From assembly GCA_019649035.1 (NCBI GenBank), contig BMAT01000580.1:8397-41085 (forward strand): DNA of 32,689 nucleotides. Direction: 5' to 3'. Within the stretch, counting starts at the first letter, position 1, and every line of letters starts with the position of its first letter. The translations under genes were made by a program, and so were the position numbers. Below the pieces are notes generated by a model. It made no database searches. It was given only the letters and a program-made list of their open reading frames with translations, and was not told the DNA's origin. Positions 1 through 13,100 of this stretch are shown here, piece after piece. The stretch is from Elysia marginata (lineage: Eukaryota > Mollusca > Gastropoda > Plakobranchidae).

Positions 1-655
1 GATGGGTCTTGGCCAGAGGTGTTTTTCTCTTTCTTCCTTCAGCTTGGAGCAACGTTGCAAGACATGCTTCATGTCATCCAGCTCCCTGGGACAGTCTTTG
101 CAATTTGGGTCATTGGTTACTCCAATCTTATGCAGGTAATAGTTAGGTATAGGGCTGTTTCCACTCATTCTCAGCTGACTTAAAACTACTCTCTCTTTTC
201 TTGAAAGACCAGCTTCTTTTCTGCGGTCTGGAGGATGTTTTCTCATTATTTTTAGAGATGCTTCTCCTTTCAGTTCATAATTTAAATAAGTGTTTTTTAC
301 TCTTCTAGAAATGAGGGCCTCTGCTGTAGCCTGGTCAATAGGCGCTTCTGCTTGATCAACCATGGCCCCTTCTTTTACCAAAAAGTAAATCATTTCGTTC
401 TCTAATAGGTCGCAGTGACTAGGCACCAATTGTATCATGAAATGTAGATTTTTGGTGACTGATAGATCTTTCAATTTCGACCAGACGATGTTGGGCATAC
501 TGGTCTTTTGTTTGGAAGGTCATCTTTCCAAGCTTTTGATTGCGGCTAGAGAGTCAGTATATATTCCAACTTCATCTCTGTCTTTAAGGTACCTGCTGTT
601 TTCGGTTAGCCAGTCTAACTCGGCATTGACTTCACCTGAGAAACTTACAGTCTAA
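1..655 (-). pseudogene. Non-LTR retrotransposon RNase H relic
   Basis: The minus strand encodes the C-terminal RNase H region of a non-LTR retrotransposon polyprotein. YTDSLAAIKSL carries a likely catalytic Asp. LVPSHCDLLENE follows where LINE RNases H usually have WVPSHxGxxGNE. The end is a cysteine/histidine cluster (CKDC...KHVLQRC). It is dead: an in-frame TGA lies at 520-522, and the usual A-D after GNE is replaced (ENEMIY). The upstream part ends abruptly near 650, and the left part runs off the window. It sits in a PRKDC intron in the same orientation as the gene. The clade is not assigned. Confidence 0.75.
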
Positions 656-930
656 ATAGATGGAATAAAAAAAATGTTAGCAAAATGTTTTGAACCTGAG
701 ATGACCTCAAGAATTTCAAACAAATGAGGAATTGCTTCATCATAATTATCAGTAATCAAATATCACAAGCAAATACGATGATAATAAAAGTTTTGGACCA
801 TGATGTCTTGCTATGTAAATTGATAAATATAAATTCTGAAGGATGTAAATTTTCTTTCTTTTGATTAGTCCACATCTTGTAGCGAATGTAATAACCTGAC
901 TTGGCAGGTGTTTTAAAGCAAATTCTTCAC

Positions 931-1187
931 CTTCTGCGCAGGGTTTTGTCCTTGACGACAAAGTCCAGCAAGGAGACCAAAACTCCTCCGACTGTGGTGA
1001 TATCTGAATCCACTCTGTCCATCAGATGTTGCACCACTAATCTCCCTTTGGCACTGGCAGCGTGAAGGTTGATCACTGGACAAAGCAGAGTGAAGAAAAG
1101 ACCCCCCTGGGGCACAGTCTCACCTTTTATACCAGTGACTTCCTTCACGCAGGTTTTATCCAAGATTGTATTCACAAGAGATTCAGC
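931..1187 (-). CDS. PRKDC: PRKDC exon dd (last in window)
   Basis: Phase 0 to 2, residues 1186-1270 plus two bases. At 257 bases it is the longest exon here. [20 protein letters not shown] and [18 protein letters not shown] align with the vertebrate segment around YFYSLFSETINTELL and VSAVLNGMLDQSFRER. Donor GTGAAG. The next exon must lie left of the window. Confidence 0.92.
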
Positions 1188-4100
1188 CTTGAAAAGTTGA
1201 AATAAAATTTTGTAAAAATTAATGTAAAATAAGTAAGAATTTGTGCACCAAAAGTGAGAAAGTATTAAATTTCAAGTATTGAATATAATATTGAATAATG
1301 ATAAAAAAAACAAAAAACATTTTAGTTACAAATTAACATGCATTAAAAGTAAAACAAGACCCATTACAGGAATTCAGGGAACAGACACTATGAAAACGAT
1401 TCATCAAAACAATGACAGAAAAATCTAAATCAGTGATGAAAACAGGAAATCATCAAAAAGGAGGAAACATTTTTGATAGACAAATTGACACCTTTCTAAC
1501 GCCCCACAATCAACACAATTCATCCCTGCTACCAGCTAAGAGCTACTAAAATTTTAAATTTTTAAGTACTGCATTTAAAATTCTGTATCAGATTATGAGG
1601 CTTGTACCCACACTAAATATTAGACCTAGATCTAGATTCTATTCATTATTTCTTCCTCGTTTCACGTTTCGATTTTTCTTTGAAACAATAATTAACACAT
1701 GTGAACTTTTTTACAAAGTCCATCAGTATCACTTGGTGACTCCAAGTCAAATTGTAGGCTTATGTTAGGTTGAAAGATCTCAAGTGCAAACATAGGCCTG
1801 ATTATAATGAATTTATTGTTGCATATAGGCCTACATTACATCATACGTCTATTAGGATCAATTGAATTTAAATTTTAATGGTAATAGATCTGTAATTTAT
1901 AATGATTAGGCCTATTTCACATTCACAATGGGCCCAAGATGGCGGGTAAATAATTTGCGCACCTAAAATACACTTACAGTTACCATCTCATCTGTATTGC
2001 ACAAGTTTTATAATCTTTGCTGACGTTGTGAACTGAAAAACTCAAATAGTTCATTTATAAACAATTATGTTTTCTAGTTCTACTCTCGTCATTCCGATAT
2101 CTTGGCGCTGTTGTACAGTACAGAGCTTAAATCGGTTGGATATACCACAATCTATTGGATAAAATGTTTTTTATTTAAAAAAAAAAACAGACAAACAAAA
2201 ATACCTGTCCACAGAGTAGTTCTAATTTGATGATAAACTTCCTAGAATTTCTCAAGACTTGATAGATCTAGGTATAGGTTTATTGAGACTATATCTAGAC
2301 CTAAGGCTAGAGGTCTATAGCCTATTGACTGGCCAACAACACTTGTCAATTAGAAAACTTGTCTAATCAATAAAAGGGCGAAAATTAAAAACTTAGATGG
2401 CTCAAGTGGATCTAAAAATGAAGTGATTCACAGAATATCCGCAATCTTGCACTTGATGAGCCAAAAGCTGCAAACAAGTGTCAGTCACACAGAGACGTTA
2501 ATTTCACGGAATAGACCTATAGTTGGCAATACCGATTCCTTTAGTATTAAAAATATATAACCTTCATACATAGATTACCAAAACATTACAAACTGTAACT
2601 ACTGTACTACGGCAATATGACAACATGGTTCTGCTCCAAGAATCTGCCCAGTCCTCGGTTTGGATACTTATAAACATCAGTCTCATTGAATCGTCCTATG
2701 TCGGACCCGCAGAATTAAAATATCGCGGAAATTTATAATTATTTCCCTATTGGAATTGTGGATCAGAAGGCAGAGGACCAAGAAATTTTCCTCCTAAGCT
2801 TGAAATCGAGGATTTCCACGGATCTGCGGAAGATTTTTATCACTGCTAAATGAATGTTTCTTTCATCGTATTGATTGTAATGCACTGTGTGTGTAGTTAG
2901 AATGAAGAGTTTGAGTATGCTTTCTATGATTCTAAGCAACATCTCTTAACACAAAATGTTTAACCTTTTTCAAAGAGAGGAAGAAGAGTTTTCCCACAAA
3001 ATAGACAATTTAACCTACTTTGCCTAAACAAATTATTAAGTTTCATCCATTAAGCTGTTAATTGTCTATTTCAGTATTATTACATGCCTAATCATCTTCT
3101 GATGGTTGCCTCAGTACATCTGTGCCTGGATCTAACTTCAGATTTGTTAAATAACTATTTAATGATCTTCCTGGTATATATTTTTATTTATTTTTTAAGT
3201 TAGATCTGACCTAAATTAGCAATGTTTCTTTTCTGATCTACATCTACACAATTACTTCAAATTTGTGGTCATTTGCCAACTTTCAGCAAGATAACCCTTT
3301 TCAAGGTTAGGAAAACTAAACAAGCTAAAAAAAAATAGGCCATGAACAATTTATCCACCGCTTTCCAATCACACAGTATCAAAAATAACCTAAAAAAATA
3401 CAACAACTAAACTACCATCACCAACTCACAGTTAGACCCAGGTCAAGAGCCAGAGTAAGGAGAGATTTGGCCAAGTTTAGCGCTGTAGGGGTCAAACTTT
3501 TTCTCACCACATGACCTGAAGCCTTCTCCACAATGCCCTAAAAGAGAGAAAAAAATTCTCGTACATGTCACAGCAGGTCTTCCTAAATCACTGTTTGTGA
3601 CACAAACTTTATGCTTTTTAAAAATATTTCACAAGATGAAAGTTAAAGTTGGTGAATGGAAAGCAGAATTGACAGATAGAAAAGCATTTTGCAATATAGT
3701 TGCCAACATACAAGAAATAATCAAGATTATATGATGGAGCTTTCATAACAAAGACAGGTACGATTTTGAGTTTTAAAAGTCATTAAAGCCAGTAGATAAA
3801 TATGTTCAAGAGCAGTACCTGGAAGGCATTGTCGAGCAAAGCCTGCGGCAGACTATCATTTTTCGGCAACAATTTTACACTATGTAGCCGACTGTATCCT
3901 TCTGCCATCTGGGTCAAGCTTAACAAGTCTGGACTGGAAGGTGCAGAGGTCAGGTCTATAGGCAGACTGGCAGCTAAGTCACTGGTGGAGGTCAAGAATT
4001 CAAACATACAATTTACCTATGACATGTAATAGCTCAAGCTGACAAAAAGATTTGCATTATGTCTCAGAGTGAAACATATAATTGCATGCAATGTTTGTTG

Positions 4101-7100
4101 TCTCATGAATTTGTAGCGTGTCAATTGAAATAGAATATCTTTTAAAAATTATTACGCTTCTAAGAAAATGAGGCCTTAAGACTTAAATTTGTACGGCTCA
4201 TCAACAGAATGAGTTACAGATACAGAAGTATTTCAGCATAATGGGGAGGACAGCAAAGTGATGAAGTTCAGCATGATCTAGATATACATGAACATGTGAA
4301 AAGAAAAGAAAACAAATTTCACCATGCTGTAATTCTCCTCTCAATTAGTAATGAGAGCACATGGTCCGACTTTAATCAAACATTTTTTTTTCCATTTCAG
4401 ATTGAAATTATGCAATTTCAAGATGTACAAATGCTTCTTTCTTCCAAAAGAAAACCATGTAGGTAACAAAAAATCTCTCACCTTGTGGATTTGAGATAGC
4501 TTGATACAACTTCTTTCATGTGCTTCAGTTGAACACTAGGGAGCTTCTTCATAAAGACAACAAGCACTTGATTCATCTGCATGAAAACAGAATGGTAAAC
4601 ATGTTTGTTTTTTAATTATGTATTGACAAATGTATCATTTTTATTTGTACAAGATAAATTGGATAAACATAAAACAAAACATTATCATAAATCAAGAAGT
4701 GTCCACAGCTACTTTACCAATTGAATTTGTGAATGGGAGAAAATCTTTAAGAATTATGAGAATACTACATTGCTTTCATATATAATTTTATTGCATAATT
4801 TAAACAAAGCTTTTGACGTTGGGACAAGAAAGCAACTTCACAGCTGCAATGCTAAAGCTTGAAAACATTTGGATAGGAAGTGACAAAATAAAGAGAAAAA
4901 CTGAAATTTAACCTTACCAGGCACTTGTTAATCAATCCTTACCTACAATTGCAGCACATGGGCACTGACACAAAATTACAAAGATAAATTAAGCAAAGAA
5001 CTCAAACGAATCTCTACTCAAGGCATATAATTAGAGGTATACTACAAATTTTTGCATGTTCCAACCTCTTGAGGCAACTGGTGCATGATTTCTGTGTCTG
5101 CCATGTCAAACCCGACAGTTGTGGGGCGTACAGCGCAAGCACACAAAAGTTTCCATAAATTTTCACACCATACTTCCGCTGGCACAACCTGTTTTGTCGC
5201 AATGCACATGTACAGAGGAAAGATGGTGATGTCAACACTGATCATATAAAAAATATAACTATATTATTAACAACTTTGGGTTCAATGATTCCATTAAGTT
5301 TACTCTCTGGTTTCTGAAAATAACATCATAATGCACACGTACACAGGTAAGACATTTCTAATTAACATATATGAAATGTAGAACCAATTATCTTAGCACA
5401 AACTTTGTATAAAATGATTCCTACAGCTTTACTTCCTAGCTTCTGATAATTAACAAACATCATTTTCAAACACTTAAAAGTAATAGAGCACTGTCAACAT
5501 TCAGTGATTTAAATCTTAGCTTAGCCAGATCAACACTGGGTCCTTGAAAAAAAAACATAACTTTCCTCACCTTACTCAGGTTTTGAATGCATGCAGGGAT
5601 TTGGGCAATGCAAAATGTAGACTGTTTGCTTGGCTGAAATGGCTTTTATAACCTTTGTAAGTTTAGAATGTATATGGGTTGGTAAAAGTCTTTAAAAGAA
5701 TCTACGTTTCACACTCTAGGCAGTTTAAATGATTCAACGCAAAGCAATAATACTAATTTTTTTAGCTTACCTTATCCACCTCAGAGCTGTGTTTGGCCAA
5801 AAGCACACATAGAAAGTTCAATGTGCGGATGATCACAGTGCACTTCAATCTGTACAGAAAAAAGTTTTAATTTTAAAGTTTGAAAAACTATGGCCAGGCT
5901 AAATCTTGTTTCTTAAGTTTAGTACAACCCACCTATATATCTGAACTCTCACGTAATCTTTTTCCTCTGGCTTGAAAAAAAACACCAAAGATAAAAAGCA
6001 CAAAAAGTGAAAAGAATATTGAATGAATTTTTCCATTACATAACCTTACCAGATGCTGAAGTTGATCAAGACATGAAAATTTAAATTCTGTGACCTCGCC
6101 CACATAACATGGTCAATGCCACTTACATGAAGGTGAAAAACCTTTGTATGACCAGACTACTTCGGTTTAGAGAAATCAATAATATGCATAAGGCAGCGAA
6201 TCTTTCCCCATGTTCTTGGGTCCATAAAAATTTGTTATTTGCCATGAAAAGGATTACTGTGTGCTTGTGTGTTACTAATATACCAATGGACTTGTTTTTA
6301 AATAGCCAGGCTGACTCAATTTATAAAAAGCAATTATGTAAACAAGGCAATAAGTTTTCCTTTAGGTTTTATGATGTTCTTGTACATAATAATAACAAGT
6401 TTGCACTTGGTTGAACACGCCTGAGACTTGACTTAAAAACTGGCCACACCTTATCTTTGAAGGCTACAATACTATATTTCAAGATAATCATACCTGTTGT
6501 ATTCCTCCTCCTCCCTAGGGGTGAACACTGTGTCAGTTGATTTATTAAACTGAGCTGCAGCTCTATCAATGCCACCAAGTGCAAGTTCATTCAAGAAATG
6601 AGCAACACTCTTAAAGCATTTGCTCATCTCGGAACCTTTGCCTAAAATGTTTAACATAGAAATGAGTGAGACAAAAAAAAGCTATTTTTTATATTATTAA
6701 AACTACGATTATCAAAGCATATTTTTTTAAAAATTTTAAATTATTGGTTTGTATTGTGGCTATTATTATTATTACAGTACAATCCCTTTAAACTGAAATT
6801 TTGGTCCTGCTAAATCCATTATGGTTTAAGAGCATTTTCTTTTAAAAGATGTTTTTTTTTTTTACTCTTATGATGCAGGGTGGGGATAAATATTTCAGCA
6901 ACTATACTATATGAATCTATAAGCAGTGGGTTTGAGGAGGCAGGAGAAAGAGTTCAAATATGAACAACATATAGATCTTATTTTAAGGCCGGGAAGGCAT
7001 TTTGATTTAAAAAATTTTTTTTTAACTTTGTGAATCAGAGGGGAGGGGAATTAATATTTCAACACCTGTATATATCAACAAAAGCGGTGTGTTTGAGGAG

Positions 7101-10100
7101 TCAAGAGAGAGAGGTAAAATATGAACAGCAGGTAGATCTTATTTTAGGCTAGGAAATAAAGTCTTGTTCACCATAGAGGATAAAATTGAAAACAAGTAAG
7201 TTGAAGTAGATCTAAACTGGTTAATACAGTAAGAGTAGAATTAAACAATGGTTAAGCTTCGTGCACACACTTATGCAGGCAAATTTTAGCACTACCAATA
7301 TTGTCCACCCAGCTGTCAACAATTAAGTGACAGACTGCTCACTCTATAAAGCAATCTTTCAGCTTTGCCTAGGCTAAGCTCAACAATTGCAGGATCACAA
7401 GGTCTTGATTTGAATGTACTTATATTGATCTACAAAACTTTTAACGTCAAAATATTAGAAAAATAACAATAAAGTGCTTTGCTTTAAAGACAGTGGCCAT
7501 TCGTCAAAAAAAATACAAAGACAAAGAAAGGTTTTGCTTTAATGGGTTATTTGGCTCAGCGAATCTTTTGCTTTAGCTACTTTCTGTTTAATGAGGTTCT
7601 ACTGTAATATTATAATTGTTGTTGCTTTTTATATTGATGATTTTTAAAAAATTCTATTACCATCTAGCACCATCATCATTATTAATGTTGGTGGTACCTT
7701 TAGTGTTGTTATTTGTGCTATCATTATACCAGTGAAAATCTGAGTTGGTGTCATGAGATCCTCTTGAAACAGCCAGCAGTAGCAGTCGAGGACTGCAAGG
7801 AGCATATCAAACCAGTGTGTCACCTTCACCAGGCTGAACTCCGACCCTTGCCCTTGCATTTCTGGATACGCCAGCAACCCATGAGAACCCCGAGGTGTTT
7901 TCCCACCACCTTCAAACCTTGGGAGGAAAACACATTGGCCGACTGGGATGAACCATTTTGCAACTCAATTTAAACATTTAAACCTCAATAGTAAACTCTC
8001 CTCACTTTAAAAAAATCATCCCTTGAACATGCACTGAAAAATAAATTAACTGTACAAAATAAGATTTTAACTTTTTCATTACCTGTAAATTATATCACAT
8101 GGGAAAACAGTTACATATTGGACCCAAAGCTGACAACGCAAATGGCTCAGAACAAGAAATGCACAGTTGTTGGTTATTTTTACTGCATGTAGCAAAACTT
8201 TTTGTAGAAATTAAGTACATGAAGTAAAAGTTTACCTTTCAAGAAAATACTGAGGTCCCTCAGCTTTTAAGAAAACACCAAAGAACGTCTTAGGTGTTTT
8301 TATTCCTGTCAAAAGGAAAAATACATAATATTTGCAGCTGTCTCAAAGAATAAGTCTAGTTATAAATTTTTCTACACATTTCAGAGAGACTTTTGACATA
8401 CTCTTAAAGATTATAAAAGTGTAAACAAGTAAAACTACCCTAGTTTTGTATCTATCTTAATGCAGACAATGTTTTTCCCCACTTTCAACCCTTATGAGTC
8501 AGATGTTTGAAATTTGTATTTAGGAAACGATATTACTTATTAGTATATTTTTAATGATGGATATGGAAGTGAATCAGACTACTATTAAGGAAAGAAAACA
8601 ACATCATAGCAAGGAAAGCACTCTAGTAAAACCTATCGAGAAAGAGAGACGGAAAGTCGTTGAATGAGGATAAGAAGTTTGCCCTGAACAGAGAGGTGAA
8701 GGGTGGCCTGTGGCCTATTAGGGAAAAGGTAACCTTCAGATGTAAGAAAACTTGACATGCACAGCCAAGGCCATAATGTTGAAACAGAGGAAAACATGAC
8801 ACTCAGAGCCTAAATTGGAAGAAAAATGACGCCCAAAACTTACGTTATATTTAGGCGTAATACAGACCCTTGACCAAGATAGCTCCTACATCTAACTCTA
8901 AATCTAGATATCTAAATTGATGACTAGATATAATTCAAATTGTTAGACTCATAATTTAGACTTCTCATCTAGATCTAACCTAAATTCCAACAACTCAACA
9001 AAGCAGGCAAACCTATTTTGTTTAATCCATTCTTCTGCCTACCCTTTTGAAAAAATGGAAGACAGAAGTGTGTAAAATTTGACCTCTTTTTTATAACTAA
9101 TATCCTGACACTGGTTGATAAAGTCAATGATGAGGATAAAGATATTCCTAGGTAAAAAAAAAAGGTGCTGTTTTTTTTTTCTTTTCAATCCTGAATTTTT
9201 ACAACTTGAAGGCTTTGACCCCAGATGAATTTGATTCCAAGATTTCAGAAGGGTAGAAAAATTTATTTACAATGAGAGAGCTGCCTACTTGTTCCAGGTG
9301 TAACAAACAATAAGAAAAGTTTTATTAACTCACCTTGTAAAAGAGTACAGAGGTTGTAGACAAGCTTCATGCAGGTGTGACGACACTCGGTTTGTGGGTT
9401 GCCACATTGCCTGGTCAACCACCGCAGGGCAATCTCCAACTTTCTGCTACTCCATGAGCTATACACAAAACAAAAGTTTTCATACACATAAAATTGCAAA
9501 GTCTTTCATTTGAAAACTCTGAATGCCATGTCTATAAAATGACCATTAAATAAGAAATAATGACTGCAATGGCATATAACCAATTCAATTACATAAAAGG
9601 AAAGGCTTTCAAATATTACTTAACAACAATGTAAACGTTAAAAAAGTACTAAACAGTGGAACCTCTCATTTTTTAACTCTGAAAAATAACAAATTCAGAA
9701 TTTAATGATATCTACTTTTTAAGTTTTGATTCTGATTTTCCTTTTATTGTTTCAAAAACGATAAAGATTAGACTATCTTATAAAAAAAATCTTTAAAAGC
9801 AGTATTGATAATCTTTTATAAAAATCTTAAAACGAAGTTTTTCTTCTATTTCCTCAAGATTCTTGAAAAATCTTATATCAATCATTGCTGAAAACAGCTC
9901 AACACTTTAATGGGGAGTAAAAACGTTTTTGAGAATCAAATATAACAAATAACTATAACATTAAGTTTCTCTAGTTTTCAGGCTTGTTTCAATTTTTTTT
10001 TTAAAATGTGCTTACCTTGGCTCTGGTCTTTTTTTCAAACCAGTATCTTTTTTTAAGAGGTCAGCTTTCACTTTGATGATTCTCTCCAGGTGCTCTAGAA

Positions 10101-13100
10101 CTTTTGCACACTGTTTTTGAGTACCTGGAGATAAAAGCAGGAGTTGCAGAGAAATTTGTGTGTGTGATGCCAAAAACACAGCTAAGAAATACCACAACTA
10201 AAATCTTACAATAAAAATACAGAGGCTTAAATCTTAACCATTCCAAGACTAAAGCCCATTTTTTTAGAATAAAAAAACTGATCTAGGCTATAGGTAGATT
10301 GAGCAAAACTGCTGATCAAAGGCTGTACGTTGTACCTGCACTCTTTATAATTCTGGGGAAAAAAATGAAAAACACTTTACTTATACGTTGCTCAGTTACA
10401 TTCCTTTGACAAAACAAAAAATATTATTTACAGTTGATAAATGCCCAAAAATGCTATCTTCAACTTGAGAACTCCAAGCTCTGGAAATAGTAAAGGTGTA
10501 TATCTTTGCTTTATTGATTACAGCGAAGCAGTTGAAAGAGGCCACCTTGATGAGATAATTTAACAACTAATGGCGTTGAGAGTAGACCGAAAAGACTTAC
10601 AAATTATAAAAAATACGTTACTGGGAACAGGCAGTAATGCTATTTAATGATGATATGAACAATTTGAAAACACAAAATAAGGTGTCATACAGGGTTGTGT
10701 GCTCTTCATGGAGCTCTCGTCTCTTTACAGTGAAAAAAATTGAGAAACCTTGAAGGACATCCAGGTATTTAAGTTGGAAGACTCAATATAAACGATGTAA
10801 GATCTGCTGATGACAGGGTGCTAATTGTCAAAAATGAAGCGGACTTGCAATTGCTATTGAACATTGCTGAAAAAGAAAGCAGAAAAAAAGGATTGGAACT
10901 AAATAATGAAAAGACAGAACTATTTAATGAAAAGACAGAAATAATGGCTGTCAGTCAGAATCAGACATTCCCAAAAACTAATCTCATCGTCAATGGAATC
11001 AAAATAAAACAGCAAGAGTATTTAAAGATCTAGGAAGTTTAACTTCAAGTGATAGAAGAAAGGCAATAAAGATATCCTCGAGAATAATACAAGCAAAAAT
11101 GGCCTTTCAGATAACAAGAGCAGTCCTGATGAATGAAAACATCTCCATCCAAACAAGACAAAGTGCTATATAGAACAAATCCTTATGTATGCATGAAGCA
11201 TGAACAATCTAAAATCAGACACAGTAAGCACTGAAGCCAACAAAAGTGTGGTTCTTGAGAAGAATGCTCCGAGCACCATGGACAGCAAGGAAATCAAACG
11301 AATTACTCCTGGATGAAGCACAAACAAAAACGCCACTGATAAGAAAAATAAACTAACACAAGGCAACTTTTTTGAACATATGAAGAGAAGGGAAAGACTT
11401 GAATACAACAAGAATACTCAATGGAAAACATAGTAGAGGTAGACAAGGGGGGAAGATTATGGATGGACTGACAATGTCGCTTGGCACGGGAAGAGTAATG
11501 GGGACATAAGGAGCAACGAGGGATACAAAAGTGTTTAAAGACATGTTTGCCAACACTTCATTGCAAAGCATTTGGTGATAATGATATGCCAATATGGCTT
11601 TGAAACAAAAGAGATATAGTTAAAAACAGTTTAAAAAAAAAAACAAATAAAAAAACTAAAACAACAATACATATATTTTGTCAGATATGTTGCTTTGCGA
11701 CACAAGAAACTATTGCTCACTTTCAGCTATTGCAAAATGCTATTGTTACCCTGAGAATTTATTTATTCTGATCTCTAGATCTATAATTTTTATTTATTCT
11801 GATCTCTAGATCTATAATTCATATGAGGCATACCTTAAATGTTATCGTTTGTTCTCTGTGTTTGTTGTTTATGGCTAAGTGTTGGTGTGCTTCCGGATTT
11901 AAATGGTTGCCTTTGGTGCGATTTGGATCTTCCCGTTCAAGTAAGCGAGTCGCTTAGAGAGGCTACGCAGGGACCTTTGCCATGAAACTCCTTTTTTAAG
12001 GAGCGTAGTGGCGANNNNNNNNNNNNNNNNNNNNNNNNNNNNNNNNNNNNNNNNNNNNNNNNNNNNNNNNNNNNNNNNNNNNNNNNNNNNNNNNNNNNNN
12101 NNNNNNNNNNNNNNNNNNNNNNNNNNNNNNNNNNNNNNNNNNNNNNNNNNNNNNNNNNNNNNNNNNNNNNNNNNNNNNNNNNNNNNNNNNNNNNNNNNNN
12201 NNNNNNNNNNNNNNNNNNNNNNNNNNNNNNNNNNNNNNNNNNNNNNNNNNNNNNNNNNNNNNNNNNNNNNNNNNNNNNNNNNNNNNNNNNNNNNNNNNNN
12301 NNNNNNNNNNNNNNNNNNNNNNNNNNNNNNNNNNNNNNNNNNNNNNNNNNNNNNNNNNNNNNNNNNNNNNNNNNNNNNNNNNNNNNNNNNNNNNNNNNNN
12401 NNNNNNNNNNNNNNNNNNNNNNNNNNNNNNNNNNNNNNNNNNNNNNNNNNNNNNNNNNNNNNNNNNNNNNNNNNNNNNNNNNNNNNNNNNNNNNNNTAAT
12501 TCATATGAGGCATACCTTAAATGTTATCGTTTGTTCTCTGTGTGTGCTGTTTATAGCTAAGTGTTGGTGTGCTTCCGGATTTAAATGTTGCCTTTGGTGC
12601 GATTTGGATCTTCCCGTTCAAGTAAGCGAGTCGCTTAGAGAGGCTACACAAGGACCTTTGCCATGAAACTCCTTTTTTAAGGAGAGTAGTGGCGACATGG
12701 TTTAAGCTATGTTTCTCTAAGTGGCAAGGCGGTAGGTGCCGAAGCATCTATAAGTCGAAGGTTCGAATCATACTAAGGGCAGACATTTCGGGCATTTCCA
12801 CTAAAAAGCCTACTTCTCTCCACTGCTAATTTCATACCTTTACAATATTTCAATCATACCCTGAGAATAATATGTTATGAATAGAAAAAGATGGGGGGGA
12901 GAAGAAGAAAAAATCTTTTTCCTAAAAAAACTTAAAAGTATATACTGCAAATGTACACCTGGAAAATAGTTCTGCTTTTTATTCTTACCTAAGGATTCAT
13001 CATCTTTATGAGCGATGGCCAGGCTTTCTACAAAGTAAACGAGAATTTCAAAAGTAAACCTGTCTACCAGTGGCTCCTCTTCTCTGAATCAAAAGATCAT

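Larger units (their letters stand above)
3538..6493. other. Small PRKDC introns between exons cc and x
   Basis: Five introns (3538-3818, 3982-4481, 4577-5065, 5189-5770, 5850-6493) of about 280-645 bases. Nothing recognisable apart from the diverged ~130 bp direct duplication at 5195-5460. An open frame at 6109-6414 (+) looks like chance: no family motif and intronic position. Confidence 0.6.

Noticed and set aside
5014..5238. Alternative minus-strand frame over exon z
   Set aside because: Another frame over the same bases matches DNA-PKcs and fits the splice phases.
6109..6414. 101-codon plus-strand open frame
   Set aside because: It lies in a PRKDC intron, shows no family motif and has the composition of AT-rich noncoding DNA.
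9654..9690. Tigger-like inverted-repeat end (CAGTGGAACCTC)
   Set aside because: No matching opposite end was found within the intron.
11899..12513. Long open frames across the N run on both strands
   Set aside because: They consist almost entirely of unknown residues from the assembly gap.
12715..12785. Functional tRNA gene
   Set aside because: Box B is good, but the stems do not pair into a convincing cloverleaf, and the segment continues from a repeated element.
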